Assembly (NCBI GenBank): GCA_947470895.1 | Contig: CANIVF010000023.1 | Location: 1 to 57,599, forward strand | Direction of reading: 5' to 3' | DNA: 57,599 nucleotides | DNA from: Bacteroidota bacterium | GTDB lineage: Bacteria > Bacteroidota > Bacteroidia > Cytophagales > Cyclobacteriaceae | Shown here: piece by piece, positions 56,979 through 57,599 of the stretch | Position numbering within the stretch: position 1 is the first letter of the stretch | How the letters are laid out: every line of letters starts with the position of its first letter | Made by a program: the position numbers and the translations under genes | The notes under the pieces: model-generated | The model's database searches: none | What the model saw: only the letters and a program-made list of their open reading frames with translations | Told to the model about the DNA's origin: nothing

Positions 56979-57353
56979 TTACGAAGGATTGCTCAACCAT
57001 TCATTGGCTTCATCAATATTGGTATAGATTCTTTGTTCGATACCTAGTTTATTGCAAGTCATGTCGTTTATGAATATAAACTTTTCCAGGTTTGAGCCGT
57101 TTTCCAAAGCACTAGTAAGGATGGCCATTTTTTTTAATCCACTCTTAGCGGCATCTGGAATAATGTTTTTATTGAACCACTCCTGATCTTCGGCTGTCGG
57201 TCCCATTGAATTTTGCATATTCTCCAATACGGAAGTAGTCTTTAATTTTTTGAAATACTCTAAGATCTTCAGATAATTAGCACGAAACCCCTCGCTGGTT
57301 AGATTTTGCTTAAAACCTATCTCAATTGAACCGATTAAAATATTATGGCTCAC
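56979..57353 (-). CDS. STAS-like protein, probably lacking its native start
   Basis: A 124-residue protein from a GTG at 57353. It resembles the short SpoIIAA/STAS-like proteins of Bacteroidota, with EGFRANYLKILEYFKK, SVLENMQN, WFNKNIIPDAAKSGLKKMAIL and a terminal ANEWLSNP. The frame stays open upstream to 57473 and reads TLRLPNSDAGKQIIIEDDT before the GTG, which looks like the usual N-terminal strand of this family, but no ATG, GTG or TTG lies there. The 5' end is therefore probably truncated or altered. It is followed by cheR, a plausible partner in a signalling pair. Confidence 0.75.
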   Translation of the reverse strand: MSHNILIGSIEIGFKQNLTSEGFRANYLKILEYFKKLKTTSVLENMQNSMGPTAEDQEWFNKNIIPDAAKSGLKKMAILTSALENGSNLEKFIFINDMTCNKLGIEQRIYTNIDEANEWLSNPS

Positions 57354-57527
57354 AAGGCAAGTGTCATCTTCGATGATGATTTGCTTTCCAGCATCAGAAT
57401 TTGGTAGTCGAAGCGTGAATGTGGTGTGATGATTCAGATCACTATCTACGTCATAACTATCCGAAAGTTCACTTTATAAAAGTAGCGGAAAAAGTTTAAA
57501 TCTTTGAGGTGTCTAAATCTTAAAAGA

Positions 57528-57599
57528 ATGAGCCTCTTCCGCAGAAGCAAAAATAATAATAAACCAGTAATCCGGCAGGTAATTGATTTAGTGCCACCC
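57528..57599 (+). CDS. 5' end of an outward-facing gene, possibly a transposase
   Basis: An ATG at 57528 opens a frame that runs off the window after 24 codons, beginning MSLFRRSKNNNKPVIRQ and going on to VIDLVPP. The short piece resembles the N-terminus of some IS4-family transposases (a polar start, then xxVIRQVIDLVPxH-like), but the piece is too short to prove it. The 174 bases between it and the STAS-like gene hold no ORF with a good start on either strand and could contain the end of an insertion sequence. Confidence is low. Confidence 0.3.
   Translation, partial: MSLFRRSKNNNKPVIRQVIDLVPP

Overview
The window reads as chromosomal DNA of a Bacteroidota bacterium, most likely of the order Cytophagales. 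The evidence is a giant exported protein with PKD domains and a gliding-motility-type C-terminal domain next to a PorP/SprF-family gene, a CotH protein with a C-terminal type IX secretion (T9SS) sorting domain, a TonB-dependent receptor with an N-terminal carboxypeptidase-like domain, a DUF5916 protein, GTP-dependent PEP carboxykinase, and several promoter-like boxes of the Bacteroidota form TAnnTTTG. The genus cannot be named from this alone. No rRNA, tRNA or CRISPR array was seen. No stretch over 300 bases lacks a gene or gene remnant.

Bases 1-9167 hold a plus-strand sugar module: a truncated haem-binding dehydrogenase, a VCBS/FG-GAP-repeat protein, a DUF4432 aldose-epimerase-like protein, a cupin-type isomerase-like protein, a TIM-barrel sugar isomerase/epimerase, a Gfo/Idh/MocA oxidoreductase and a sugar-porter MFS permease. 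Three successive spacers in this run are filled with different degenerate short-word repeats. A GntR-type regulator with a sugar-binding-like domain (10560-11597), divergent from a serine-hydrolase lipoprotein, is a candidate regulator. Bases 11629-17866 are more housekeeping: ComEC, a crotonase, RecQ, a membrane protein and a START-domain protein. A large DUF5916 protein follows on the minus strand.

Bases 20156-31519 are a second sugar module and the most interesting part: xylose isomerase, a second Gfo/Idh/MocA dehydrogenase, a TIM-barrel isomerase, a small lipoprotein cytochrome c, a DUF1080 (3-keto-disaccharide hydrolase family) protein, a 1113-residue lipoprotein joining ThuA, glucose/sorbosone-dehydrogenase, PKD, cytochrome c and carbohydrate-binding-like domains, an exported TIM-barrel protein with a twin-arginine-like leader, and a TonB-dependent receptor. 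Taken together this looks like uptake and periplasmic oxidation/hydrolysis of a glycoside through keto-sugar intermediates, with electrons passed to cytochrome c and later steps in the cytoplasm. That scheme is inference from families and context.

Bases 31614-39583 carry central metabolism and upkeep genes: pckG, then mostly on the minus strand DUF4349, pgk, an SRPBCC protein, pfkA, a Sua5-type tRNA-modification enzyme, a NUDIX hydrolase and a small exported protein, plus a 53-residue membrane protein on the plus strand. Bases 39691-46221 hold the giant T9SS-type protein divergent from the PorP/SprF gene. Then come an ABC-F ATPase with a degenerate second Walker A, a phospholipase-D-like protein, a YbcI/YdjM-type membrane protein, and a lamin-tail lipoprotein paired with a CotH-family protein.

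The right end (54044-57599) shows decay and rearrangement: a di-haem cytochrome c gene split by one in-frame TAA, a multiply broken DNA-alkylation-repair (AlkD-like) pseudogene, a small zinc-ribbon-like gene, cheR, a STAS-like gene whose natural start seems to be missing, and the first 24 codons of an outward-facing gene that may be a transposase.
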